From contig ONKX01000005.1 in the NCBI GenBank assembly GCA_900318555.1, positions 32,759-96,758 of the forward strand: a DNA stretch of 64,000 nucleotides, given 5' to 3'. Below the pieces are notes generated by a model. It was not told the DNA's origin and ran no database searches. It was given only the letters and a program-made list of their open reading frames with translations. Within the stretch, counting starts at the first letter, position 1; the number at the start of each line of letters is the position of its first letter. Shown here one piece after another: positions 1 to 7,811 of this stretch. This DNA comes from an uncultured Prevotellaceae bacterium (GTDB taxonomy: Bacteria; Bacteroidota; Bacteroidia; Bacteroidales; Bacteroidaceae). The position numbers and the translations under genes were made by a program.

Positions 1-3000
1 CAGTCTACAGAATAGCTGTTATCTGCAGGAATGCCGTTCTCTGTATACGACCACAGATGACGTCCGGAAATGTCAAACACGTCCAAAATAATATCCATAT
101 TACTACCCGTCCTGTCATGCAGGATGCGGAACGATGTCGTTGTCGTGGCTGGATTCTTCGTTGCCTCAACGTCGAAGAACAACGGTTCCAGACCTTTTAC
201 GACCTTGAATGTAAGTTCTGCCGTCGACGAGTTATTCAGTATGTCCCAAGCACGGAACAGCAATTTATGTTCTCCATACGACAGTTCGGGAATGCTATAG
301 CCTATCGTTCCCGTAGTATAGCTGCCAAAGTCGTACTTGAAATAATCGTTCAACGAATAAGTCTTCGTCATGTCACCGTCGATAATCAGCTCCAGGTCAT
401 GACCGATGCCGCTACCTGCCGCATTGATGCCATCCTCGTCGTTCAGCTGAGCGACGAAGTAAGGCGTCGGATTGACGCTACCACCATTGACAAACGACTC
501 ACTATTCAGATAACAATAGATGTTAGGTCCCGCTCCATCGTGTGGAAGCGGTCCCGAACCGCTCATCTTCACCTGATCGCAAATACCGCTGGCCTCCATA
601 GTCTTATCGTTGCTGACGGCATAGAGGTTGATGAGTCCGTTTGCATCGGAATAGCTGATATCCTTAGGAACAGCAAAAGTCAGCGTGAATCGTCCGTCCT
701 TCACCGCATTATTACCATTGAAGAGCACGTTCTGACGGTCGTAGTACACAAAGGGATCTTCAGCCTCCGTTGGGTCATTCAACTTACAAACCACCCGTTC
801 GAGCGCATCTCGCACTATCGTCGTCAGCGTGCCATTAAATCCAATAGCGGGCTGTCCGTCCTCTTCCAGGATATGTCCACTGATGGTTGCTGTCGATCCT
901 GCATTCAGAATCTGCGTCTGACTATCCGTTAAAGGCACATGGTTGATGGAATCAATCCGGATACTCATCGTTGGCGCTGCCAGTCTCATAGCAGGGTCGC
1001 CCAATAACGTATATTGCAGCTTGTTCTGCGTGCGGTCAGTGGAGTAAACAGGATTCCCGTTCACATATCCGGTGATGATACCAGTTTCTATGAGTTCGTT
1101 CTTTGCCCGTCGTACAGCTTCACCGATGGGGAGTAGCTGTGCGTTGTCGTCCTGACTTAGCACATGACGGGTAAATGCCAGGTTCATCAGTCGGTTCTGA
1201 GTCTGATATACTGTACGTGTCGTACCATAGAACGCCACAGCACCGCCTTTCTTGTTAAAGAATGCCGTCTCACCGATATTCTCTTCTTGTCCGTCAAAAG
1301 GCATAATGTCACAAGAGGCCGTCAACCACAAAGGCAGTCGCGGCGACACATTCTCGAAATCGGCCAAACGCAGCACATATTCATGTGAAATAGCGTCGGC
1401 ACGCCCGTGTCCAGCATAATTCATCATCAGCGCACCTTGCTGCATCTGCTGTTTGATGAGTCGCGTCACGTCAGGATAACTGTTTCCCGTCGAAGAACTG
1501 ACACGGGTGTAGGCATCCCACATGACACGCTTTACCTGATAAGCCGGATAGAGTTGTTCCACCATCCGTGCGACGCTATCGGCATCCTGCATGTGGGCAT
1601 TCTCATTACCATCGTCACCCATAAAGCAAAGCAGGTTTTGCCAAGCACCGGCATTATCGTTGTTGACATAGCTTTCTATTTTATCTACCACGCCAGCGGC
1701 ATCGTCAGCCGTTCGTGCAGAGATACGTCCTACTGCCACATCAGCCTTTGCCGTCAGCATATTGCCTCCTTCGCCGTCGTCCATCAGACAGAAATAGTCG
1801 TCCGTTACATAGCAATCAGTGGCACTCGACGAGTTCTCGCTCTCATAGCAGAGCAGGAAATCGTCAGGTGAATAGCCTTTCCATTCCGCACTGGCCATAC
1901 GGTTGTCCCATGCACCATCACCCATCAGCAACAAATAACGCGGCATATCTGCATCTGTCCCTGCGCGGTCGTAAAGCATCTTCAGGTAACGGCGATAGGC
2001 ATTGGCATCCGGAGTTCCGCTGGAAAACTCGTTGAACAGTTCGTCAGCAGGAACGATAGTAACCCTCAAGCCGTCCTCCTGCTCATGCATTGTCTTCAGA
2101 CGTTCTGCCTGTGCCTTGAGTTTTTGCGTCGTAGGAATGATAATGACCATATCTGCAAATGCATCGGCATGGTGGTCCTGATTCGTGATGTTATAGACAT
2201 ATTCCGGAACGGGGAATGTAGCAGACAAGTCTGGAGCTGCAGCGGGTTCATTGGCATGTAGGGAAATATAGTCCAATCGCACCGTAGCGCTGCCAGAGAG
2301 ATTCTTGATAGTCACCTTGTTAGATGTCTGCAGGTTATGAACGGCCTTCATACTCATCGCCTGACGCATCTTTTCATAACTGCCGTGCGCCGTGATTGTG
2401 ACGGAATCCAGAGGAACATCATTCAGGCTGATAGACACCTTTGCGGCATCATCCGCCGTCACCACCGTTGTCATCTGTCCTTCAGCGCCTGTTCCTTTTG
2501 TCGCAATGGTAAAAGTATGGCTTCCGCCTGCTCCTATCGCCGTCGCATCATACAAGTTACGACCTCCATGGAACCAGGCGAAGTCGTCAACCTCATACAA
2601 GGAGTTATAGTCGTCCGCCAAAGGATAATACTTTTCCTTGAATTCCGCTTCACTCATAGTCAGCGCAGTACTGTCGTTTTCCGTCAGGAAATAATAGCCA
2701 TAGTTCGAATACGGATTACGAATACGTTTATGGCTGGCATCCCAAGTGACTGGTCCAATGGCATAGAACAGTTTCCGTCCTCCGACCTCACACGTCGGTA
2801 CTTCCATCAGATCGTCGGTTTCTGCCAGATAGGTGGCCGTCAGCGTCTCGGGCTGCATTCCACCGCCATAACCATAGATCTTGACCTTATTGATATCCGA
2901 GAAACCAGCCTTTTTGATCAAATCAGTGGTTACTTGATAGATACCCGTCGACGGCACAGCGATTTTTGCCCATTTGCCCGTTGCCAACACAGAATGATCA

Positions 3001-3437
3001 GCATAACGCTGCGTTGCAGCCCTTTTACCTCTGACCACTGACTTCTGACCCCTGACATCCAGCATAAAACTTACTAGTTTCTGGAATCGGCCATCACGGA
3101 ATACCAGCGGAATAAACGAGACTGTCAATTCTCCCTGTTTCCTATCTACGCTAATGACCTGCGATACCTCAGGCATGGCGGGCAGAGACTTCGACATAAT
3201 CTTTTCACAGCGTTCGATGTCGGCCTCACTCATCGGAATAAATTCTGGATAGACAATGGAAACAGTATAGACGGAGTCGGCATAGTCCGGTCCCAGCGGC
3301 ACATGATGGGTGAATACCGGCAACAACGAATCAATCCTGACCTGCTCAGCAGTCAGGTTGAAAAATCGTTGCTGTGCTTTGGCCGTCAGGCTCATCAGCA
3401 ACAATCCTATACCTATTATATATATAAAGCGTCTCAC
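1..3437 (-). CDS. porU: Type IX secretion system sortase PorU (C25 family), C-terminus cut by window edge
   Basis: Cell-surface sortase that cleaves T9SS C-terminal signals and attaches cargo to A-LPS. The reading frame is open from a GTG at 3437 to the window edge (about 1145 residues), with a signal peptide ending near LTAKAQ. The gingipain-type catalytic pair is visible: His677 in NYAGHGRADAISHE and Cys709 in TASCDIMPFDGQEE, 32 residues apart as expected for C25 peptidases. The last residues seen (GRHLWSYTENGIPA) look like the FlgD-like Ig domain that closes PorU, so only a few tens of residues are missing. The GTG overlaps the TGA of the upstream gene by 4 nt (GTGA), which decides the start and suggests translational coupling. 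Three T9SS cargo genes lie within 25 kb. Confidence 0.95.
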   Translation of the reverse strand, partial: MRRFIYIIGIGLLLMSLTAKAQQRFFNLTAEQVRIDSLLPVFTHHVPLGPDYADSVYTVSIVYPEFIPMSEADIERCEKIMSKSLPAMPEVSQVISVDRKQGELTVSFIPLVFRDGRFQKLVSFMLDVRGQKSVVRGKRAATQRYADHSVLATGKWAKIAVPSTGIYQVTTDLIKKAGFSDINKVKIYGYGGGMQPETLTATYLAETDDLMEVPTCEVGGRKLFYAIGPVTWDASHKRIRNPYSNYGYYFLTENDSTALTMSEAEFKEKYYPLADDYNSLYEVDDFAWFHGGRNLYDATAIGAGGSHTFTIATKGTGAEGQMTTVVTADDAAKVSISLNDVPLDSVTITAHGSYEKMRQAMSMKAVHNLQTSNKVTIKNLSGSATVRLDYISLHANEPAAAPDLSATFPVPEYVYNITNQDHHADAFADMVIIIPTTQKLKAQAERLKTMHEQEDGLRVTIVPADELFNEFSSGTPDANAYRRYLKMLYDRAGTDADMPRYLLLMGDGAWDNRMASAEWKGYSPDDFLLCYESENSSSATDCYVTDDYFCLMDDGEGGNMLTAKADVAVGRISARTADDAAGVVDKIESYVNNDNAGAWQNLLCFMGDDGNENAHMQDADSVARMVEQLYPAYQVKRVMWDAYTRVSSSTGNSYPDVTRLIKQQMQQGALMMNYAGHGRADAISHEYVLRLADFENVSPRLPLWLTASCDIMPFDGQEENIGETAFFNKKGGAVAFYGTTRTVYQTQNRLMNLAFTRHVLSQDDNAQLLPIGEAVRRAKNELIETGIITGYVNGNPVYSTDRTQNKLQYTLLGDPAMRLAAPTMSIRIDSINHVPLTDSQTQILNAGSTATISGHILEEDGQPAIGFNGTLTTIVRDALERVVCKLNDPTEAEDPFVYYDRQNVLFNGNNAVKDGRFTLTFAVPKDISYSDANGLINLYAVSNDKTMEASGICDQVKMSGSGPLPHDGAGPNIYCYLNSESFVNGGSVNPTPYFVAQLNDEDGINAAGSGIGHDLELIIDGDMTKTYSLNDYFKYDFGSYTTGTIGYSIPELSYGEHKLLFRAWDILNNSSTAELTFKVVKGLEPLFFDVEATKNPATTTTSFRILHDRTGSNMDIILDVFDISGRHLWSYTENGIPADNSYSVD

Positions 3438-4051
3438 TTACAATTGAATTCCAATACTTTTCTTTCTTCCAGCCACCCTTCCAGATGGTCGTTGATATGA
3501 ACAGGACCGACGCCCACAGGAGTTCCTGTATATAACAGGTCACCGGTTTTCAGCGTGAAGAACTGCGAAATATAAGCTATCAGCTCGTCAATCTTATAGA
3601 GCATATCGCTCGCACAGCCTTCCTGCACCGTCGTCCCATTGATGTCGAGATGGAAGTGCAACGCCTGCACATCCAGGAATTTTTCTTTCGGCACCCACTC
3701 GCCAATCACCGCCGACCCGTCGAAACCCTTACAGATTTCCCAGGGATGCCCCTCTTTGCGGGCCTCACGCTGCCAGTCACGTGCCGTAAAGTCAATACCT
3801 ACAGTGACAGCGTCATAATAACGGTGGGCGAAGCGCTCGGGAATGCTCTTGCCCAGCCTGCAGATGCGTACTACCAGCTCTGTCTCATAATCCACCTGCT
3901 CGCTCCAGTCGGGGATGAAGAACGGCTTATGGTCCTTCAGCATCGCGGAGTCTGCTTTGGTGAAAATAACAGGCCTCTCTGGTTTATATAACGCGCCATC
4001 CAGCTCTTTATTGTGCTGGATATAATTCATTCCTACAGCAAATATCTTCAT
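3434..4051 (-). CDS. Fumarylacetoacetate hydrolase (FAH) family protein
   Basis: 205 residues, the usual size of the single-domain FAH family (acylpyruvate hydrolase or oxaloacetate decarboxylase type metal enzymes). Family sequence is clear: MNYIQHNKELDG near the start, the central DFTARDWQ and GFDGSAVIGEWVP stretches, and a C-terminal LLYTGTPVGVGPV loop. The substrate cannot be told from sequence. It is first in a two-gene unit with porU, overlapping it by 4 nt. A TATCTTTG box on this strand lies 19 nt upstream of the ATG. Confidence 0.9.
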   Translation of the reverse strand: MKIFAVGMNYIQHNKELDGALYKPERPVIFTKADSAMLKDHKPFFIPDWSEQVDYETELVVRICRLGKSIPERFAHRYYDAVTVGIDFTARDWQREARKEGHPWEICKGFDGSAVIGEWVPKEKFLDVQALHFHLDINGTTVQEGCASDMLYKIDELIAYISQFFTLKTGDLLYTGTPVGVGPVHINDHLEGWLEERKVLEFNCK

Positions 4052-4070
4052 ATTTCTCTAATTTTTGGTG

Positions 4071-4099
4071 CAAAGATACAAAAATATTGTGTATCTTTG
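4071..4099. promoter_or_regulatory. Divergent -7 boxes forming an inverted repeat
   Basis: CAAAGATA (4071-4078, TATCTTTG on the minus strand) and TATCTTTG (4092-4099, plus strand) are mirror copies of the Bacteroidetes -7 consensus TAnnTTTG. They form a near-perfect inverted repeat (GCAAAGATAC / GTATCTTTGC). The minus box serves the FAH gene and the plus box the exported protein at 4108. The -33 elements would overlap the opposite -7 box, so the two promoters may compete. Confidence 0.65.
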
Positions 4100-4107
4100 C
4101 AGCGAAA

Positions 4108-5091
4108 ATGAAGAAAATAACGTTTATCATCCTCCTGTTGGTAGCAGTACTGACCGTTTCTGCACAGCCACAGGGCGACCCACGAAGCATCTCTTTGATG
4201 GGTATTCCCATCGAAGGACCTATCGACTCGCTGCGACAGACGCTGGCAGAAGCCCAGTTTGCAGAATGGGGACAGTCCGACGATGGCGAAGACTATTATT
4301 TCCGTGGCAATTTCTACGGTTTCCGCTCGAAGCTGATGGTCAGCGTGGCTCCTGAGACGAAATTCGCCACGTCGGCCTACATCACTATCGGTCCTTATAG
4401 CACACAGAAAATGTTAGACAAGAACCTGCAGTATTTCCTTTATAAGTTAGAAAAGGATCACGGAAAATTCACGCAGCGTGACGACAGCTGGTTCTACATC
4501 GACGATTTCGGCAGCATCAAACTCTCTATCATCGACAATGACAACGGTTCCCACGACATCCGCGTGCTGTATCTTGGTTCCACTCCTTATTATAAGGATG
4601 CCCTTTCCATGGGACTGCGTGGCGATGTTCAGGAGGTCGTGACGGAGAATGCCGTCGCTGAAGACCAGTTCATGCACTTCCACGGAAATGGCCAGATAGA
4701 GAATCTCGACCTTATCGACCGCGAATATAACCGCTATGGTTATCTGCTTCGGGCACGTATGAAGGAACAGGAGGGTTTCAGCTCAATTACCTATGCCTAC
4801 GACGACAGCTACCGCCTCGTCAAACGTACGCTGACCAACGAAGAGGCTGGCATCAGCTATGTCAACGACTACACATACAACGACCAGGACGAGGTGTTGA
4901 CGCAGAATCAGAAAGTGTTCGACAAAAGTGGCGAGTGCATCATGACCATCAATATGCGCAACAACTACATCACACGCGACGACAACGGCAATTGGACCAG
5001 CAACTCGCTCAGTCTGACCTATTGGGAAAAAGGTTCGAAGACTCAGAATACTACCGTCCTACAACGGCGGACACTTGCCTATTGGGAGTGA
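4108..5091 (+). CDS. Exported protein of unknown function
   Basis: 327 residues from the ATG at 4108, which gives a standard signal peptide (KKITFIILLLVAVLTVSAQ); a longer in-frame start at 4087 would lie inside the promoter. The mature protein has an N-terminal half with repeated aromatic strands and a C-terminal half of YD-like strands (ITYAYDDSYRLVKR, VNDYTYNDQDEV) resembling beta-rich RHS/YD-type hairpins, too few to claim a repeat domain. I do not recognise a named family. The -7 box ends only 8 nt before the ATG, implying a very short leader. rpoN follows after a short repeat-filled spacer. Confidence 0.8.
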   Translation: MKKITFIILLLVAVLTVSAQPQGDPRSISLMGIPIEGPIDSLRQTLAEAQFAEWGQSDDGEDYYFRGNFYGFRSKLMVSVAPETKFATSAYITIGPYSTQKMLDKNLQYFLYKLEKDHGKFTQRDDSWFYIDDFGSIKLSIIDNDNGSHDIRVLYLGSTPYYKDALSMGLRGDVQEVVTENAVAEDQFMHFHGNGQIENLDLIDREYNRYGYLLRARMKEQEGFSSITYAYDDSYRLVKRTLTNEEAGISYVNDYTYNDQDEVLTQNQKVFDKSGECIMTINMRNNYITRDDNGNWTSNSLSLTYWEKGSKTQNTTVLQRRTLAYWE

Positions 5092-5092
5092 C

Positions 5093-5116
5093 GTAATGTC
5101 GTAATAACGTAATAAC
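5093..5116 (+). repeat. 8-bp tandem repeat in the spacer before rpoN
   Basis: Three consecutive 8-bp units (GTAATGTC, GTAATAAC, GTAATAAC) fill the gap between the TGA at 5089-5091 and the rpoN ATG at 5123. The unit is the same as in the longer array upstream of purE (7241-7296). Confidence 0.8.
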
Positions 5117-5122
5117 GAAAAA

Positions 5123-6616
5123 ATGGCACAGGGACAGATACAGGAACAGCGGCTCACGCAGCAACAGAAACTGACGCAGAGCATTACGCAGCAACAGTTG
5201 TTGCAGGCGCAACTCACTGAGTTGCCCATTACCCAACTGCTGGAACGTATCAAGACCGAGATGGACGACAACCCTGCGCTGGAACTCTCCCCAGAAGAAA
5301 ATCTAGATAATCTAGATCCTCTAGAAAATCTAGACACCCCCAAAAACGACACCGACGACTACGAACAGGAGGAGCGCCAATCTGCTCTGGATGCTGCCTT
5401 GGAGTCTATTGGTCGCGACGACGAGGACCTGCCGGTCTATCAAGGCGGCCAGTCCAATCAGGAGGATCGCGAGGAAATGGTCTATGGCCAGACGGAATCG
5501 TTTATGGATCAGCTGAACGAACAGATGAACATGGCCAACATCACCGAACGCCAGCGCGACATCATGGAATATCTCATTGGTTCGTTGGACGATGACGGAC
5601 TGCTGCGCAAGTCGCTAGATAACATCAGCGACGAACTGGCCATCTATCACCATCTCGACGCTACGACGCACGAAATAGAACAAGTACTGCTGCTGTTACA
5701 AGAGTTTGACCCTGCCGGCATCGGAGCACGTTCGCTGCAGGAATGTCTGTTGCTGCAGATTCAACGGCGCGACCCGTCCCGTCTGAGAGACCTCATGGAG
5801 AAAACCATCAGCGAATATTTTGAGCTTTTCACCAAGAAACACTGGCAACGCCTGCAACAGGTGCTGAAACTGAGTGACCTGCAGGCAGAGACGCTCATTG
5901 CTGAACTACGCAAGTTGAATCCGAAACCCGGTTCTTCCATCAGTGAAACAGTCGGACGTTCCCTGCAACAGATTACCCCTGATTTCATCATCGATACTCA
6001 CGACGACGGCACGGTGACCTTCTCACTGAATGCTGCCGAAGTGCCGGAACTATGCGTCTCGCCGTCGTTCACCGACACGCTGCGCGACTATCAGGACAAC
6101 AAGGAACACCTCAGTCGCCAGATGACGGAGGCTTTGGTGTATACGAAGAAGAAGGTCGAAGCCGCTCAGGGTTTCATCGATGCTATCCAGGTGCGTCGCC
6201 ACACGCTGACCGTTACCATGCGGGCCATCATCCAGTGGCAGCACCGTTTCTTCGAGGATGGCGACGAGGCCTCGTTGCGCCCGATGATACTGAAAGACAT
6301 TGCCGAACGTACGGGACTGGACATCAGTACCATCTCACGCGTCAGCAATTCGAAATACGCCCAGACACGCTGGGGTACATTCCCCTTGCGCCATTTCTTC
6401 AGCGACGGTTATACGACAGCTGATGGTGAGGAACTCTCGACGCGTGAAATCAAAGCCGCCCTTCAGGAACTCGTCGAAGGGGAAGACAAGCGCAAGCCTC
6501 TGAGCGACGAGACACTTAAAGACCTGTTGGCCGAGAAAGGCTATCCCATAGCCCGTCGTACCGTATCGAAATATCGCGAACAACTGGGCATCCCAGTAGC
6601 AAGACTAAGAAAATGA
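5123..6616 (+). CDS. rpoN: RNA polymerase sigma-54 factor RpoN
   Basis: 497 residues with the full sigma-54 architecture: a Gln/Leu-rich region I at residues 1-45 (TQQQKLTQSITQQQLLQAQL) that contacts activators, an acidic variable linker, the core-binding domain (SLDDDGLLRKSLDNISDEL, FDPAGIGARSLQECLL) and the C-terminal DNA-binding part with the helix-turn-helix and RpoN box (ARRTVSKYREQ, about residues 476-486). Residues 59-71 in the acidic linker are encoded by a 9-bp TCTAGA-containing tandem repeat (see repeat entry). The stop overlaps the start of the next gene by 4 nt (ATGA). No sigma-54 activator is encoded in the window. Confidence 0.97.
   Translation: MAQGQIQEQRLTQQQKLTQSITQQQLLQAQLTELPITQLLERIKTEMDDNPALELSPEENLDNLDPLENLDTPKNDTDDYEQEERQSALDAALESIGRDDEDLPVYQGGQSNQEDREEMVYGQTESFMDQLNEQMNMANITERQRDIMEYLIGSLDDDGLLRKSLDNISDELAIYHHLDATTHEIEQVLLLLQEFDPAGIGARSLQECLLLQIQRRDPSRLRDLMEKTISEYFELFTKKHWQRLQQVLKLSDLQAETLIAELRKLNPKPGSSISETVGRSLQQITPDFIIDTHDDGTVTFSLNAAEVPELCVSPSFTDTLRDYQDNKEHLSRQMTEALVYTKKKVEAAQGFIDAIQVRRHTLTVTMRAIIQWQHRFFEDGDEASLRPMILKDIAERTGLDISTISRVSNSKYAQTRWGTFPLRHFFSDGYTTADGEELSTREIKAALQELVEGEDKRKPLSDETLKDLLAEKGYPIARRTVSKYREQLGIPVARLRK
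5299..5334 (+). repeat. In-frame 9-bp TCTAGA repeat, 4 units, inside rpoN
   Basis: Units AAATCTAGA, TAATCTAGA, TCCTCTAGA, AAATCTAGA. In the rpoN frame they read as N-L-D / P-L-E type tripeptides in the acidic linker after region I. Same unit as in murF and the RluA-family gene. Confidence 0.9.
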
Positions 6617-7233
6617 AACGAGAAAAGGAAATCATCTTGGTTGCTCGCATCATGAGCATGGTGTTCACGCCATTCTACCTACCCATCGTAGGACTGGTGG
6701 CACTCTTCGTGTTCAGCTATCTCAGCATGTTCTCCTGGCCCTACAAGCTACAGGTACTACTGCTGACTTATCTGTTCACCATCCTCCTCCCTACCCTGCT
6801 CATCCACCTTTACCGCCGCTATCAGGGCTGGAACCTTATCGAACTGGGCCACCGCGAACGACGCATGGTGCCGTACGTCATCTCCATCATCTGCTATTTC
6901 ACCTGCATCTATGTCATGGAGCGTCTCCACATGCCTCATTTCATGGGTTCTATCGTGGTAGCAGCCTTGACATTGCAGATTGTCTGTGCACTCATCAACG
7001 TCTGGTGGAAGATTTCCACCCACACGGCAGCCATCGGAGGCGTGGGCGGAGCACTCTTTGCCTTTGCCTACTATCTGGGATTCAATCCTGTGTGGTGGCT
7101 TTGTCTGGTATTCATCGTAGGCGGAATTGTCGGCACCAGCCGTATGATTCTGCGCCAACACACGCTGGCTCAGGTGGTTGTCGGATTCTGGACGGGTTTC
7201 TTCAGCGCCGCCATAGCGATACTTTTCCTTTAA
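6613..7233 (+). CDS. PAP2-like integral membrane protein
   Basis: 206 residues with about five to six hydrophobic segments. The C-terminal half keeps a reduced PAP2 signature: STHTAAIGG (in place of the PSGH-type motif) followed by RMILRQHTLAQVVVGFWTG, where Arg and His match the third PAP2 motif. This suggests a lipid phosphatase or transferase fold, but the first PAP2 motif (KxxxxxxRP) is weak (GHRERRMVP). It is translationally coupled to rpoN by a 4-nt overlap and followed by purE after a repeat-filled spacer. Confidence 0.65.
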   Translation: MKREKEIILVARIMSMVFTPFYLPIVGLVALFVFSYLSMFSWPYKLQVLLLTYLFTILLPTLLIHLYRRYQGWNLIELGHRERRMVPYVISIICYFTCIYVMERLHMPHFMGSIVVAALTLQIVCALINVWWKISTHTAAIGGVGGALFAFAYYLGFNPVWWLCLVFIVGGIVGTSRMILRQHTLAQVVVGFWTGFFSAAIAILFL

Positions 7234-7240
7234 AACATCG

Positions 7241-7296
7241 TAATAACGGAATAACGAAATCACGGAATAACGATATAACGATATAACGAAATAACG
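7241..7296 (+). repeat. 8-bp tandem repeat in the spacer before purE
   Basis: Seven perfectly phased 8-bp units: TAATAACG, GAATAACG, AAATCACG, GAATAACG, ATATAACG, ATATAACG, AAATAACG. They occupy almost the whole spacer between the stop at 7231-7233 and the purE ATG at 7305. Related to the array before rpoN (5093-5116). Confidence 0.92.
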
Positions 7297-7304
7297 AAAA
7301 AAAT

Positions 7305-7811
7305 ATGACCCCATTAGTAAGCATTATCATGGGCAGCACTTCTGACCTGCCCATTATGGAAAAAGCCTGTAAGCAACTCAACGACTTACAGATTCCGTTT
7401 GAAGTCAACGCTCTCTCGGCACACCGCACACCCGAAGCTGTAGAAGAGTTTGCCCGTGGCGCCAAAGAACGCGGACTGAAAGTCATCATCGCCGCAGCTG
7501 GCATGGCCGCAGCACTGCCTGGCGTCATTGCCGCCTCAACGACACTGCCAGTCATCGGTGTACCCATCAAGGGAATGCTCGACGGACTGGATGCCATGCT
7601 CTCGATTATCCAGATGCCTCCAGGCATTCCTGTAGCTACCGTTGGCGTGAATGCCGCACAGAATGCAGCCATCCTCGCTGTCGAAATGCTGGCACTCACT
7701 GATGATGCCATTGCCCAGCGACTTGCCGACTACAAGAGCGGCCTCAAGGCTAAGATTGAAAAGGCAAATAAGGACTTAGCAGAAGTGAAGTATGAGTACA
7801 AGACGAATTAG
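7305..7811 (+). CDS. purE: 5-(carboxyamino)imidazole ribonucleotide mutase PurE
   Basis: 168 residues, class I PurE size. Converts N5-CAIR to CAIR in de novo purine synthesis. Diagnostic motifs are present: IIMGSTSDLP at the N-terminus, the catalytic SAHRTPE loop, AAAGMAAALPGV and GVPIKGMLDGLDAMLSIIQMPPGIPVATV. The 3' end overlaps ispG by 20 nt, so the two are co-transcribed. In other Bacteroidales purE and ispG are commonly neighbours, often with gcvH upstream; here a PAP2-like gene is in that place. Confidence 0.97.
   Translation: MTPLVSIIMGSTSDLPIMEKACKQLNDLQIPFEVNALSAHRTPEAVEEFARGAKERGLKVIIAAAGMAAALPGVIAASTTLPVIGVPIKGMLDGLDAMLSIIQMPPGIPVATVGVNAAQNAAILAVEMLALTDDAIAQRLADYKSGLKAKIEKANKDLAEVKYEYKTN

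Noticed and set aside
57-3041. Plus-strand open frames (57-932, 1407-1871, 2337-3041)
   Set aside because: They lie opposite porU, which is continuous on the minus strand with catalytic motifs.
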